A stretch of DNA of 64,000 bases from Romanomermis culicivorax. Taxonomy: Eukaryota > Nematoda > Enoplea > Mermithida > Mermithidae. The position numbers and the translations under genes were made by a program. Shown piece after piece: positions 12,130 through 21,765 of this stretch; within the stretch, counting starts at the first letter, position 1; each line of letters begins with the position of its first letter. The notes under the pieces were generated by a model, which was not told the DNA's origin, made no database searches, and saw only the letters and a list, made by a program, of their open reading frames with translations. Location: NCBI GenBank assembly GCA_963922205.1, contig CAWUHX010000021.1, positions 186,001 to 250,000 of the forward strand, written 5' to 3'.

Positions 12130-15100
12130 TCAACGCAGTATGGCATTACAGATCAAGCATAGCAGTGACGAAGCGAATAATATAACTGAAATTAAGATAA
12201 AGACGAGGAACAGCTTCCTGAGTTCGGTTAAAAAACGTCGGCGATGGCCTTCCGCGGTTACTCGCTTCTAAAAGTCGAACAAGAAATAATAATGTTTATG
12301 AGAACTTGGATGTATCGAATACAAATTCGACTTCACCTTCAATTTTCGGGAATCAACGAATTTTCTTCAAAATATGAAAATTCTACAATTAAGTTTACTG
12401 GCATGACAGGCAACGGGTAAAGATTGCCTAAACACTCACAATAAAAGCAGTAATCCCGAAAACCCAGCATATGTTCAGAAGCTGTGTTCGAAACTGGCGT
12501 CAGTAAATGCGGTGTGTCTCAATCAATTCCTGATAAAAAATAATGCCGTATTTTGGATTCGATTCGGAAGGTTTTGCTCTTTCTGTAGACTGTTATTGGT
12601 ATTGTAGTTGGTGTCGGAGAATTGAAATTTTCGTTCGAGCGATAAATTGTTTCGGTTTTTGTCTATTTTTCTCGCCCGTTGTAGGAGTTAAGCTTCTCTT
12701 TTAATCCAGTCGAAAAATGTATCCATTTCTCATCAGAATGCATTTTATCGCATCATATTATCTATTATTATGTAATTTTGGGAATTTTTTAAAAAACTGT
12801 AAGTACTTTTCGGATGTTTAAACGAAACGCATCAGAAGTGCTCGATGAGTTGTCAATTTCGAATGATTCGGAAACAGGCGAGCCGGTTGATCCGTTATGT
12901 CTTTTATGTGCAACTATATATGTTTTTATCATGTAAATAAATAATAACACATAATTTTCATGATTGACGTACAAAAAAAGAATCGGGGATGCTGGACCCA
13001 CATTAATGCGTTAAGGTTCAATTCAAATTTTTGCCCATGAGCAACCAAAGATCACTACGTCAACAGCTGTGCCTTTCTAGAGATTTGGTAAAACGGGTAT
13101 CATGAATGCTGGCAGTGTTCAACAAACACAGTGGCTCATTAGTTAATTTGGCTCAAACCAGAGCTGGAGTATTTTTGCAGTCAATCTTTGATAGCTTACA
13201 AAACACTAATTTATTGTTTGATTGTGTCCTTATTTCAAGGATGTCCCTTTTCCCCGAATGTAACGATTCTTCGAAAGTCCCTATTCTCTGAAAGTCCCGA
13301 TTTCCCGACTGAAGAAATTCTGCACGGAAGAAGTTTTTCCTGTTCCAAATAAATATAAGTTTTACTTTCGGTTCGGATCTTCAGTCGGCAAATGATAGCG
13401 AATAAGTGGAGGCAGAGTGTTAGAAAAATCAATAACTCCATGTTCATTGCAATAGGAAAATTTCGTTAAGAAAAAAAATGGGACTCGCCATACTTTCACA
13501 TTTTATTAATTGCTATTTCCGATGTTTCACGAGAATAAAATTCCATTGAGTAACAAAGTTAACAACAAAATCTTAGTAATTTATGTTTTGACAATAATTC
13601 AAACTTCTACGGCATTTACACTACACTCCATTCGCTCCGAAATGATCGATGCAGCGAGGTCGCAGCCAAACTTTTATACAAAATTATGGAAGGCTCGCTG
13701 ACTGTATTTAATAAATTTTTCTTTCATGATACAGAGTCCTTGATGACCACTCTTTTCAATCATTTCAAGATAATCGAAATAGATTTCCTGATTTTTAGTA
13801 AGGCTGCGGTTGCCGAAACTCCGAGCGCTGCATCGATCATTTAAAAATGAAGTATAATTTCTACGGTGCGAATGTTGTGTGAAGTTTCGTGGAAAAATTA
13901 TTTTTTGAACCAGGGAAACTTACAATTTACATTGTTCTCAGGAAGAATTAGAAATTTACAAAATGCGATCCAAAAATAGCCATCGTCAATTTTCGAGGAA
14001 ACGGGATTTGACAATTTCGGGGAATAGGGACTTCCGGGACATCGGGACGTTCGGGCAAAAGGGACATTCGGGAAATAACGACACAATCTTGTGTAACACT
14101 GCTTGTATTCATACGCCACCAAAAACTGCAATTCTATCCTATAGTCTGTTCTTCTTAAAATGCTTCCAAATAATGAAAGTGGAAAGCAAATAGTATTTCA
14201 GATTTTTGCTATTTTCTGATGAACAAAATATCATGTAGGACTGGAAATTTGTGAGCATACTGACCTGAGCTTAAGCAATTTTTAGAGTGAAAAATTTTAC
14301 AAAAAGAACTTTATGTAAACGATTTTGACGACAGTACTGGTTCGTGTCACTTTTCTATTTGGAAGCATTTTATAAAAAACAGACTATAGTTTACTGGGTA
14401 CAGTTCATGAATCAAACATAAGGCAACCGTGAAATAAAGTTTAATGTAGAATCCTGCCACTCGACCTAATCCCAAATTTGTATCAGCTCTGGGCACTGGG
14501 AAAGCATGTAATGCCTTGCAGGTGCAGTTTTTTTAACTTCGGACTGATTTATTATGAGATCAGAAGGCTGCTATAAAAATCTCTTTGAAAATTGTGTTAC
14601 ATTTCTAGTATGATGGGTTAAATAAATTGAGAATATACCTTCAAGAAGTTTGGGTCCCATCATCGTATGATTTTGTTGAATGAGATATATGGTCGCTTTT
14701 CATAAAATATTGTAAATTAAAAATGAGCAAGTATGAGTATCGTCTTGGAAATCGTTTACACGTAGCTCTTATTGTAGAATTTATACTCAAACGTAGTTAG
14801 AATGTGAATTCAGTAGGCTGTGAAACTAACAATGCCATATGACGTGTGGTGGCAGTAAATAAATGTAATTGCTGATTTCCTTACTATAAGCATAAAAAAC
14901 AGCCAGTAGTTTCTCATGAATGGTAAACTCCACCGATGAGTAATTAGCACCTGAACCGTCAACTCACTCTTCTAGTACCGCCGATACTAACGGTGAAGGG
15001 TTCGTCTTCACCGACGGTGGCGTCGGTTGTCGTATCTCCGCTCAAACCGTGATCGGGCGGTCCGTTAGCGAAAGCGACAGAATGATCTTCGTTTACAGTT

Positions 15101-15228
15101 CTCGGTTTATCCAAATCGCCGAACGTCAGACGACCTATTAAACCAACCGAAGTGGCTTTCGTATTCGTAACCTTGTAAAAATTGAGTGTGATCAAGAAAA
15201 TTATGCATACGGCAAGGCAACATAACAT
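12130..15228 (-). CDS. Unrecognised secreted or single-pass membrane protein, split gene
   Basis: Three exons can be supported. Exon 15228-14968 starts at an ATG preceded by AAA, encodes a signal peptide (about 25 residues, C-L-A-V-C-I-I-F-L core) followed by an Asp/Thr-rich stretch, and ends at a strong GTGAGT donor. Exon 12913-12807 is Ser-rich (phase 1 in, phase 0 out). The terminal exon 12267-12130 enters in matching phase 0 and encodes an Arg-rich segment, a ~24-residue hydrophobic segment and a stop. A signal peptide plus a C-terminal hydrophobic helix suggests a type I membrane protein or GPI-type anchor. Phases show at least one internal exon is unresolved; 14690-14640 is a weak candidate. 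The introns contain a fold-back element and a MITE, and a DIRS element lies about 300 bp upstream. No family is recognised. Confidence 0.5.
13217..14094. repeat. Fold-back element with tandem-repeat arms (copy 3)
   Basis: The left arm (about 13217-13315) begins GATTGTGTCC and repeats units like AAAGTCCC(T/G)ATT(C/T)CC. The right arm (about 13985-14094) carries the inverse, with GGGACATTCGGG-like units ending GACACAATC. The cap resembles the GATTGCGT cap of copies 1 and 2, while the internal word differs. It sits within the intron region of the 12.1-15.2 kb gene. Confidence 0.6.
14139..14389. repeat. MITE family A copy (CTATAGTCTGTT termini)
   Basis: A 251-bp unit bounded by CTATAGTCTGTTCTTCTTAA and its inverse ending AACAGACTATAG, giving about 27 bp of imperfect inverted repeat. 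It matches 58823-59075 along its full length, including the interior, at roughly 80-85% by eye. It has no coding capacity and is intronic here. Confidence 0.65.
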
Positions 15229-15582
15229 TTTGGATAATACTTTACATTAGGTTTGTATTGGATTCAAGTTTGAATTCTAGCAAGCGTGACGTTACAGTTG
15301 TAAATACGCACATTTCTTGCTGGTGTAAAGTTGATTGACTGGAGTTCAAATGCCATTCTTAAAGGTTCTTACCATGGATGAGAAATTCTGCCGACACGAT
15401 TAATAAAATAGGTATGCTTTGACTGACGTGCATACGCAGCATCGAAATTCTGCTGGGTGTCAGCCGGGACATTTTCTTTCTTTATACCAAACAACAGGTT
15501 TTCTAACATACAAGCAGCAAAATCTTCATCTATAATATAAGATTTTGCTAGGCCTTCTTCAAGGCCGAAGTGAAATCATTAT

Positions 15583-15697
15583 TCTTCTTTAATGCCGAGA
15601 CTTAACTAAATGCACGTTCATCCCATTAGCTCGATACTAAGCTCCACCCACTACCGTAGCTGTTAGCTAGAAAAAACGCCTCTTTCTCATTGTTCAT
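15583..15697 (+). repeat. DIRS left terminal inverted repeat
   Basis: About 115 bp, the reverse complement of 20252-20367 with only a couple of differences near GCCGAGACTTAAC. A further ~48 bp outside it (from about 15535) matches only the internal complementary region, as the unequal ends of DIRS elements do. Confidence 0.9.
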
Positions 15698-16010
15698 GAG
15701 TAGAGAACGATGTTACTTTAGCGTATGATAATAGGGTACAGTATGAAAGTAAAATGATGATCAACACAAAAAGAAAGAAACAAAGTCCTAAGAGCTACAA
15801 TGTGTAAGTAATGAAAGCAAAGGAAAACGCACTTGTACGAGAAAAACATGTTACACAAGTACTGATTAAAATCCGTTTACAAAATTAAACGGGCGTTTTC
15901 GCTTATCGATGTTGAAACGATCGGCGATTGTAAGTGAAACCGCGACCCGGGCGACGATTATTGCCTCGAATTCTTAAAAAAGAATTTGGTGTGGGTGGGC
16001 GAGGTGGGCC

Positions 16011-16117
16011 TAGTTAAGTCTCGGCATTAAAGAAGAATAATGATTTCACTTCGGCCTTGAAGAAGGCCTAGCAAAATCTTATATTTTTCTTTAATGCCTC
16101 GACTTAACTAAATGCAC
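16011..16117 (+). repeat. DIRS internal complementary region
   Basis: Bases 16011-16084 are the reverse complement of the element's left end (about 15535-15610). Bases 16085-16117 are the reverse complement of its right end. The two halves abut, as needed for a splint joining the two termini. The recombinase frame ends inside this region. Confidence 0.85.
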
Positions 16118-17245
16118 CTGTTTAAAGCTTACGTTTTTATCAAAAACTAATTCTGTAAAGTTAGGATTTTCTATTTCTCTCTGATAAAAACGTTTGAAAG
16201 AAAGTGATTTTTGACTCCAATTCGCATGGTTTAAGAGAAAATTCAAGGGGCATCCAGACACGATTGCTTTGGAGGCTGAAGCTGAACGAATAGAGTGTGC
16301 GGTATAGGTTTTAGTGTCAATCCCAGACATGGAGAGAACAGTTTTGATCCAGCGGGAGATTGTGGTCGTAGAAACACTTTTGTACGGACGCACAAAGGAA
16401 AGAAAGCATTTGTTATCCTTGCTTCTGTCATTTACTGTGAGAAGAATATATTTTTGAAGAAAGTAATATGGACAGATGGCTGTGTCAGAGAATTTATCAA
16501 TTCGAAAACTGATTGGGGGACCAGAGCCTCGAGTTTTGGTCATGCCAGGAATGGTGACAGAGACAAAGTTTTCGTGAAATTGGATATGATTAATGTCTAA
16601 TTTTTGTATTTCTGAAGCTCTTTTGGGGCAGCTTAATGCTAAAAGCGTTACAGTCTTAAGTGTCAACATTTTACGACTGGTTTTTGCTTGTCCTTCAAGT
16701 TCAACCTTTCTGAGGAAATCAAGGACTAAGGCTACATCCCAAGTTTTTGAATATTTTGGTTGAGGAGGGATCACGTGGAAAAGTCCTTTCATAAAACGTG
16801 AAATTTGTCCATTCCCGGAAAGGTCCAGGCCTAATTCGAGGAGGAAGACTACAATTGCTGACTTTGAAGCAGAAATGGTGCGAAATTTGAAGTTATTTTT
16901 GTACAAGGTCATTAGGTAATCAATTAATTGAGACGGAGATATTCGTAAAGGATTAATCTGGTGTTCAGTACACCAGCTACACCATTTTTTAATGGCCGAG
17001 TTGTAATGCTTTTGGGTTCCAACGGACCAAGACTGAAGCATGATCGAGGTTGCTTCCGTAGAAATTCCTCGGCCTGCCCAGAATTTCCTGAGATTTTCCA
17101 TGCTGACAGAGTCAGAGATTTGTTCAACACCAATGGGTGTAGTTGTTTCATGTTGTTCTCTATTATATCGTTCCAATGGGATAGGAGGAGAGGTCGGCTT
17201 ACTGCCAAGGACAACAGAAGGGGCCACCATGGTTGCGTCGGCCAA
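16091..17245 (-). CDS. DIRS tyrosine recombinase (YR)
   Basis: A 384-residue protein with the tyrosine-recombinase fold, which cuts and rejoins DNA through a covalent 3'-phosphotyrosine. Visible catalytic positions are an Arg in C-P-K-R-A-S-E, the H-x-x-R pair in T-A-H-S-I-R-S, and the nucleophile Tyr in K-R-F-Y-Q-R-E. A core-binding SAM-like region with S-W-S-V-G-T-Q-K-H-Y lies upstream, as in DIRS elements. Its first ~320 bases overlap the RT frame in another reading frame, which is typical of the group. The stop lies in the internal complementary region. No lesion is seen. Confidence 0.92.
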   Translation of the reverse strand: MADATMVAPSVVLGSKPTSPPIPLERYNREQHETTTPIGVEQISDSVSMENLRKFWAGRGISTEATSIMLQSWSVGTQKHYNSAIKKWCSWCTEHQINPLRISPSQLIDYLMTLYKNNFKFRTISASKSAIVVFLLELGLDLSGNGQISRFMKGLFHVIPPQPKYSKTWDVALVLDFLRKVELEGQAKTSRKMLTLKTVTLLALSCPKRASEIQKLDINHIQFHENFVSVTIPGMTKTRGSGPPISFRIDKFSDTAICPYYFLQKYILLTVNDRSKDNKCFLSFVRPYKSVSTTTISRWIKTVLSMSGIDTKTYTAHSIRSASASKAIVSGCPLNFLLNHANWSQKSLSFKRFYQREIENPNFTELVFDKNVSFKQVHLVKSRH

Positions 17246-19053
17246 ACTGGAACAATAATAACTAAATGAGCTGCTTCAAGTTTTACTTTGTGCAAAGTGC
17301 GACCAATGAGGCAGAAAGGTGGAAAAGCATAAGAGTTCCATGCCTGCCAACTCATGCTGAATGCATCCACAGCAAAGGCATCTGGATCAGGTTTCCAAGA
17401 CACAAAGGTTGAAAGCTGAGTGTTGTGACGATTGGCAAACAAATCAATATTAGAAATACCGAATTTCTTTTGAATCATAGAAAAAACGGTTGGTATTAAT
17501 TTCCAGTCACTGGTGTCTGAAAAGTGACGTGAAGACCAATCTGCTTCTAAATTTTTCTTTCCTGGTACATGAGTGGCTCGGATAAAAATTTGACGATCTA
17601 GACACCAAGACCAAATCTTAATCGCCAGATCACATAAGAACTTATTTTTTGTACCACCCAATTTATTGATGTAGACGATGGCTGTAGAGTTGTCTATCAT
17701 GAGAGAGACGGAAGTATTTTTGAGATTATGTGAAAAAATTTTTAGAGCGAAGAAGGCGGCCAAAAGTTCTTTGCAGTTAATATGCAAATTTTTTTCATCT
17801 TTCATCCAACGGCCCCCCACGTGTTTCCCGTCACAGAAGGCACCCCAGCCGTCATTTGAAGCATCTGAAAAAATTTTTTGGGTGGTCTTGGGTGGTAAAA
17901 TGTGTCGACCATTCCAAAATCTCAATTGTTTAAGCCAGGTATCAAGTTCCTTCCTGGCTTCCAACGATAGTGAAATTGAGCTATCGTAGTTTTTATGTTT
18001 GTGTAGACCCTTGATGAGGCAGCCTTGCAAAGCACGAGTAAAAAGGTTAGCATGCAACAAGGCTTGCGATACTGACACGAATTTTCCAAGGATACAGGCT
18101 AGGTCCAACAATTTAACATATTTTTGTTTATGCAAACGAAAGCAGATATCCAGAATTTCTTCGACTTTTTCTGTCGGAATTTTCAAAAGGAGATTTTGAG
18201 AGTCGATTTCCAGTCCGAGAAAAATGATACTCCTCGAAGGTTTTAGAACAGATTTTTCCATATTTATAATAAAACCGAGATTGGTTAATAAATTTGTTAT
18301 GAGGTTCAGATCATCTTTCACCTTCTCTATTGAGGCATTCATGACTAAGATATCGTCTAAATAAAGAATTAGGCGCAAGCCTTGCTGGCGTAGAAAAGTC
18401 AAGGCAGGTTTTAATAATTTAGTAAACACTCGAGGAGCTGAACAAAGGCCAAAGGGCATGCATGTGAATTGATAAGAAATGTTATCCCATTGGAAACACA
18501 AAAATTTTCTGTCAACTTGGTGGACAGGGACTGAAAAATAAGCATCTTTTAGATCAATTTTTGCCATAAAGTCGTTACGATTGAGGATATCCTTTAGCAT
18601 GAAGATTCCTTCCATTTTAAAATGCTCATAGTTTATGAAGGAATTTAATGGTCGAAGATTGATAACTGGCCGCATTTGGCCATTTTTCTTGGGCACCAGA
18701 AACAATCTTGAAAACCACAAATCGTCTCTATAATTTTCATCAATTTTGCGTATAGCATCTTTCTTTAACAAGGAAGAAATTTCTTCAGAAACTAGTGATT
18801 TAAGATCAGAAGAGAACAAAATTGGTTTGGGTTTTTTGATTTGTCTTGGAGGCTTTCTGGCCCAATCTAATCTTAGTCCCTTCACTGTGTTCAGGATCCA
18901 TTGATCTGAAGTTAGTTTTGCCCAGTTAGAAAAGAAAAGTTGAATCCGGCCAGCAGTAATTTCTGTTAGTTGTGCAGTTTGCAAACAAACACACTGAGAC
19001 ACATACTTGGTCTCGTTAGATGACCAATTTTTGTCATTTCTTCGATTAGCCAT
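16924..19053 (-). CDS. DIRS reverse transcriptase - RNase H - methyltransferase
   Basis: A 709-residue polyprotein. RT motifs run in order: V-I-N-L-R-P-L-N, A-K-I-D-L-K-D-A-Y-F, P-F-G-L-C-S-A-P, and the catalytic Y-L-D-D near residue 230. RNase H follows with F-S-D-A-S-N-D-G-W-G, N-C-K-E-L-L-A and M-I-D-N-S. The C-terminal ~180 residues, with D-L-F-A-N-R-H-N and P-T-Q-P-W-W-P, match the Dam-like methyltransferase domain that marks DIRS1-like elements. The frame begins 40 bp after gag and its end overlaps YR. No stop or frameshift is visible. Confidence 0.92.
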   Translation of the reverse strand: MANRRNDKNWSSNETKYVSQCVCLQTAQLTEITAGRIQLFFSNWAKLTSDQWILNTVKGLRLDWARKPPRQIKKPKPILFSSDLKSLVSEEISSLLKKDAIRKIDENYRDDLWFSRLFLVPKKNGQMRPVINLRPLNSFINYEHFKMEGIFMLKDILNRNDFMAKIDLKDAYFSVPVHQVDRKFLCFQWDNISYQFTCMPFGLCSAPRVFTKLLKPALTFLRQQGLRLILYLDDILVMNASIEKVKDDLNLITNLLTNLGFIINMEKSVLKPSRSIIFLGLEIDSQNLLLKIPTEKVEEILDICFRLHKQKYVKLLDLACILGKFVSVSQALLHANLFTRALQGCLIKGLHKHKNYDSSISLSLEARKELDTWLKQLRFWNGRHILPPKTTQKIFSDASNDGWGAFCDGKHVGGRWMKDEKNLHINCKELLAAFFALKIFSHNLKNTSVSLMIDNSTAIVYINKLGGTKNKFLCDLAIKIWSWCLDRQIFIRATHVPGKKNLEADWSSRHFSDTSDWKLIPTVFSMIQKKFGISNIDLFANRHNTQLSTFVSWKPDPDAFAVDAFSMSWQAWNSYAFPPFCLIGRTLHKVKLEAAHLVIIVPVWPTQPWWPLLLSLAVSRPLLLSHWNDIIENNMKQLHPLVLNKSLTLSAWKISGNSGQAEEFLRKQPRSCFSLGPLEPKSITTRPLKNGVAGVLNTRLILYEYLRLN

Positions 19054-19092
19054 TTCCGGGCGTCGGAAAGAAGATGAATTTGGGTAATGCCC

Positions 19093-20214
19093 TCATGAAA
19101 AACCAAGACCCATCGATGAAGTGGTCGAAGAAGCTAATCTTCTGAAAGCATCGTGCAGCCCGTTTTTCTGCCCGCTGTCTTTTAGGTTGTTGCACAATGA
19201 TTTCCCGAAAAGTGGAGGAGGGCAAAGCATGGTTTTAGCATCCATCTTCTGACTGTTGGCCTCCTCGGTAGGGATTGGACTGCTCGAAATCCCTGGGAGC
19301 AGGTGGGATTTGATGCCCAAACCTCGCAGAATTTCGTAACGACGATCGTAGGTAATATCCTGTAGGATATAGCCGAGGTGATGTAAACTGTGTTTAACAG
19401 CATTCATCATGAAATTAGGGTCAAAGGACCCACGTTCCTTCTCATTCAAAACCGCGACGAGAGGGAAGGCGCACTCTAGGATCGATTGGTGAAAAATTCG
19501 ACGATGGTCGTCTTTTTTGATCAGCCATTTTTTGTCTCTTTCGATGTAGGACTTGATGTCCTCATCCAGTATCGGTGCTAAGGCCGCCGGACAATTAGGA
19601 ATTGTTATATTATTGTAGTGACTAGCTCGACCTTTGGATGTTTCGAAATGGCCTCGCAACTCGAAGTTGGTAATCGACTGAGTTTCTGTCAGAAGAATGA
19701 GACGTTTTCGATCCGGCGTAATATCCTCCGAAAAAATAGGAATTTCAGCTTGTAAAGCTGCTGACGAGGAGTCGATGATATGATCTGGCTCCGTTTCCAT
19801 GGGTTGATCCTCTAAATGATCCTCACCATCAAAGGATGGGGCTTTATCAATTTTGGAGGCTGTTTCGGCTTGCGCCCCGCGATTTTTTTCAGTCAAAGAC
19901 TTGGGTGGTGCCTCAATGGAGGACGCTATGACCCGAGGTTCCAAGGAACGCTTTTTCGTCGAAGAAATGGGTGATCTCGATCTACTTTTCGAAATCGAAG
20001 GCGAAGACGACGAGGAAGAAGACGATGATGTACGACGCGATTTTCGGCCAAAATTACTGTTGCTGCGCCGACTACGACGATAGCGGCTATCGGAATTTCT
20101 GGAACGTCCAGTTGAAGTATGACGAGATGACCGATTAGAGGCACAACGTTTGCTAGAGCGAAGAGAACTAACAGAACGTATGGAGGCTCTATTACAAACC
20201 ATAGGCGAAGGCAT
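19093..20214 (-). CDS. DIRS gag-like protein
   Basis: A 373-residue protein just inside the 5' terminal repeat. Residues 10-90 are extremely Ser/Arg-rich, likely for nucleic-acid binding. The middle is acidic and the C-terminal half is a compact region without zinc knuckles. Gag proteins of DIRS elements are poorly conserved, so the call rests mainly on position ahead of RT and on composition. The frame is intact. Confidence 0.75.
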   Translation of the reverse strand: MPSPMVCNRASIRSVSSLRSSKRCASNRSSRHTSTGRSRNSDSRYRRSRRSNSNFGRKSRRTSSSSSSSSSPSISKSRSRSPISSTKKRSLEPRVIASSIEAPPKSLTEKNRGAQAETASKIDKAPSFDGEDHLEDQPMETEPDHIIDSSSAALQAEIPIFSEDITPDRKRLILLTETQSITNFELRGHFETSKGRASHYNNITIPNCPAALAPILDEDIKSYIERDKKWLIKKDDHRRIFHQSILECAFPLVAVLNEKERGSFDPNFMMNAVKHSLHHLGYILQDITYDRRYEILRGLGIKSHLLPGISSSPIPTEEANSQKMDAKTMLCPPPLFGKSLCNNLKDSGQKNGLHDAFRRLASSTTSSMGLGFS

Positions 20215-20251
20215 CTTGACTCAAAGCGGAAAGCTAACAGCGTGAGCTCGA

Positions 20252-20367
20252 ATGAACAATGAGAAAGAGGCGTTTTTTCTAGCTAACAGCTACGGTAGTG
20301 GGTGGAGCTTAGTATCGAGCTAATGGGATGAACGTGCATTTAGTTAAGTCGAGGCATTAAAGAAGAA
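20252..20367 (-). repeat. DIRS right terminal inverted repeat
   Basis: About 116 bp, inverse of 15583-15697. It precedes gag by about 38 bp on the minus strand, so it should hold the promoter and leader; no separate TATA box was recognised. Confidence 0.9.
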
Positions 20368-20414
20368 TAGTGAAATATGCGAAACTTTTTACTTAGCACT
20401 TCTGAAAGGTTTGA

Positions 20415-20625
20415 AATGATTTTTCTGAAAAATCGTTACTACAAGGACGTCTTTTCTCATTTTTTCTCATAATCCTTCATCATCTTCTTGATCAATGCAG
20501 GTGGGTTGAATCTGCTGGGGGTCAGCAAAAATCTACTGAGGGTCAATCAAAGTCTGCTCGGGGTCCAGACCTCCCTATGTGCGTATATGCTTGTACCCTA
20601 AACCCCCCTTCCCGTGTGCATGTAT
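20415..20625 (+). repeat. Direct-repeat copy flanking the Polinton (left)
   Basis: About 200 bp that recurs in the same orientation at about 36440-36630 at roughly 75% identity by eye. It holds three tandem degenerate copies of a ~20-bp unit around TCTGCTGGGGGTCAGCAA. A single related unit also appears near 15443 and near 36257. Confidence 0.6.
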
Positions 20626-21137
20626 AGTGACTGAGAAGAAGTTGGCCGTAGCCTAACTGGTTTTGAAACTAACTAATGATTAGAAGGCTTTTAATTCCGT
20701 TGAATTACAACTTCATTCAACGTATAAAGTATAAACATTAATTTGCAAGTTCATTTTTCTCAAAGTTCGAATGATTTTGGCGGCTAGCATTGTAAAAACC
20801 TTTGTGGAATTCTTGCACAGAATTTTTGACGTCTCATTGTGTCATTGGGTTAGTTTACTATCATAGGTGGCCCGGTAGCGATAACCTATAATATACTTGG
20901 GCCCCCTAAGTTCACGTACCCCTCTAGAGCTTAAACGGTAAGAGCTAGAACCTTGGGTTTTTTAATCATTTCGGGCTTAGGGACAAACTATGGAGTGCAT
21001 GTGGTCAATTGGTCTCTATCTGCGAATGGTGCTCAGTGGGGCCCCAAAAACAGTAGTAAAAAACGGCCTTTTTCAGGGCCTCTAGTTCCAGCATGCCCCA
21101 CATTGGGTGTGGCATTCCCAAGCCTGATACTTCGTCC
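20626..21137. other. Left flank of Polinton, GC-richer unclassified sequence
   Basis: No gene is supported. From about 20860 to 21137 the base composition rises, with blocks such as GGTGGCCCGGTAGCGATAAC and GGGCCCC, suggesting part of another repeat into which the Polinton inserted. The single 78-codon frame at 20953-21189 runs across the element boundary, so it is not a gene. Confidence 0.4.
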
Positions 21138-21143
21138 CATGCA

Positions 21144-21429
21144 AGTAGTACCTCTGGCGCCTCCAGGGTGCCACCCACGCATTTTCTAAAAACTGGATGT
21201 TTACTTTTCAGCTTGCGTGCTTTGTTTCTTAATGCATATCAAACTGGTTCTTGTATATAAAACTCGCATAGACAAACTGATAAAGTATACCTCTTGCCTG
21301 TTCTAATAATAGATTTCTCTGAAAACTTCATATTTACTTTTCAGCTCGCATCAATGTGTGCTTTGTTTTTTCTTAATGCACTGTAAACTAGTTCTCGTAT
21401 ATAAATCTCACATAGGCAATTGATGAAAT
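21144..21429 (+). repeat. Polinton left terminal inverted repeat
   Basis: About 286 bp, matching the reverse complement of 35781-36072 at around 90% by eye with a few small indels. Inside it a ~85-bp module (TTTACTTTTCAGCT ... ATAAAACTCGCATAGACAA) occurs twice in tandem, diverged. Confidence 0.9.
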
Positions 21430-21707
21430 ACTGACAACGTACTTTGTTCCCGGTGTGCATGAAAACTAGCTTGCTACAGTGCCAATGGTAGTATCAATGC
21501 ACGTAGACAAGCTGATAAAATAAAATAGTAAACAAATGTTGTTTTTCAATGATGAGATTTTTCTAGGAGATGAAGAAACTAGTTCAGCGAAATTCAAACT
21601 TTTCTACGTGTAGATTGGCCAGACAGTGTATAAATAGAATGATAAAAAAAGAAACTGCTCTAAGTAAATTTGCTCAAGCAGACAGCTAACACATAGACAA
21701 AAAAGAC

Positions 21708-21716
21708 TATAAAAGT
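21708..21716 (+). promoter_or_regulatory. TATA-like box of the polymerase gene
   Basis: CTATAAAAG lies about 50 bp upstream of the polymerase ATG at 21766. Similar boxes stand before other first-in-train genes at 27096 (GATATATAGG), 28214 (GTATATAAG) and 31795 (GGTATATAAATG). Confidence 0.45.
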
Positions 21717-21765
21717 TCTTAAACACTGTCAGAGAATCATTTTTCTCCGTGTGTCTATTTTGAAA

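Larger units (their letters stand above)
15535..20367 (-). mobile_element. DIRS-type tyrosine-recombinase retrotransposon, apparently intact
   Basis: About 4.8 kb read on the minus strand in the order terminal repeat, gag, RT-RNase H-methyltransferase, tyrosine recombinase, internal complementary region, terminal repeat. This is the DIRS1 layout: no LTRs and no DDE integrase, but inverted termini plus an internal region complementary to both ends. That region is believed to template completion of a circular DNA intermediate, which the recombinase then integrates without target duplication. All three frames are open. Flanks show no obvious duplication, as expected. Confidence 0.9.

Noticed and set aside
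12140-12271. 43-codon plus-strand ORF starting M-A-L-Q-I-K
   Set aside because: It is the antisense of the terminal exon at 12267-12130, whose minus-strand reading gives an Arg-rich segment and a TM helix with matching splice phase.
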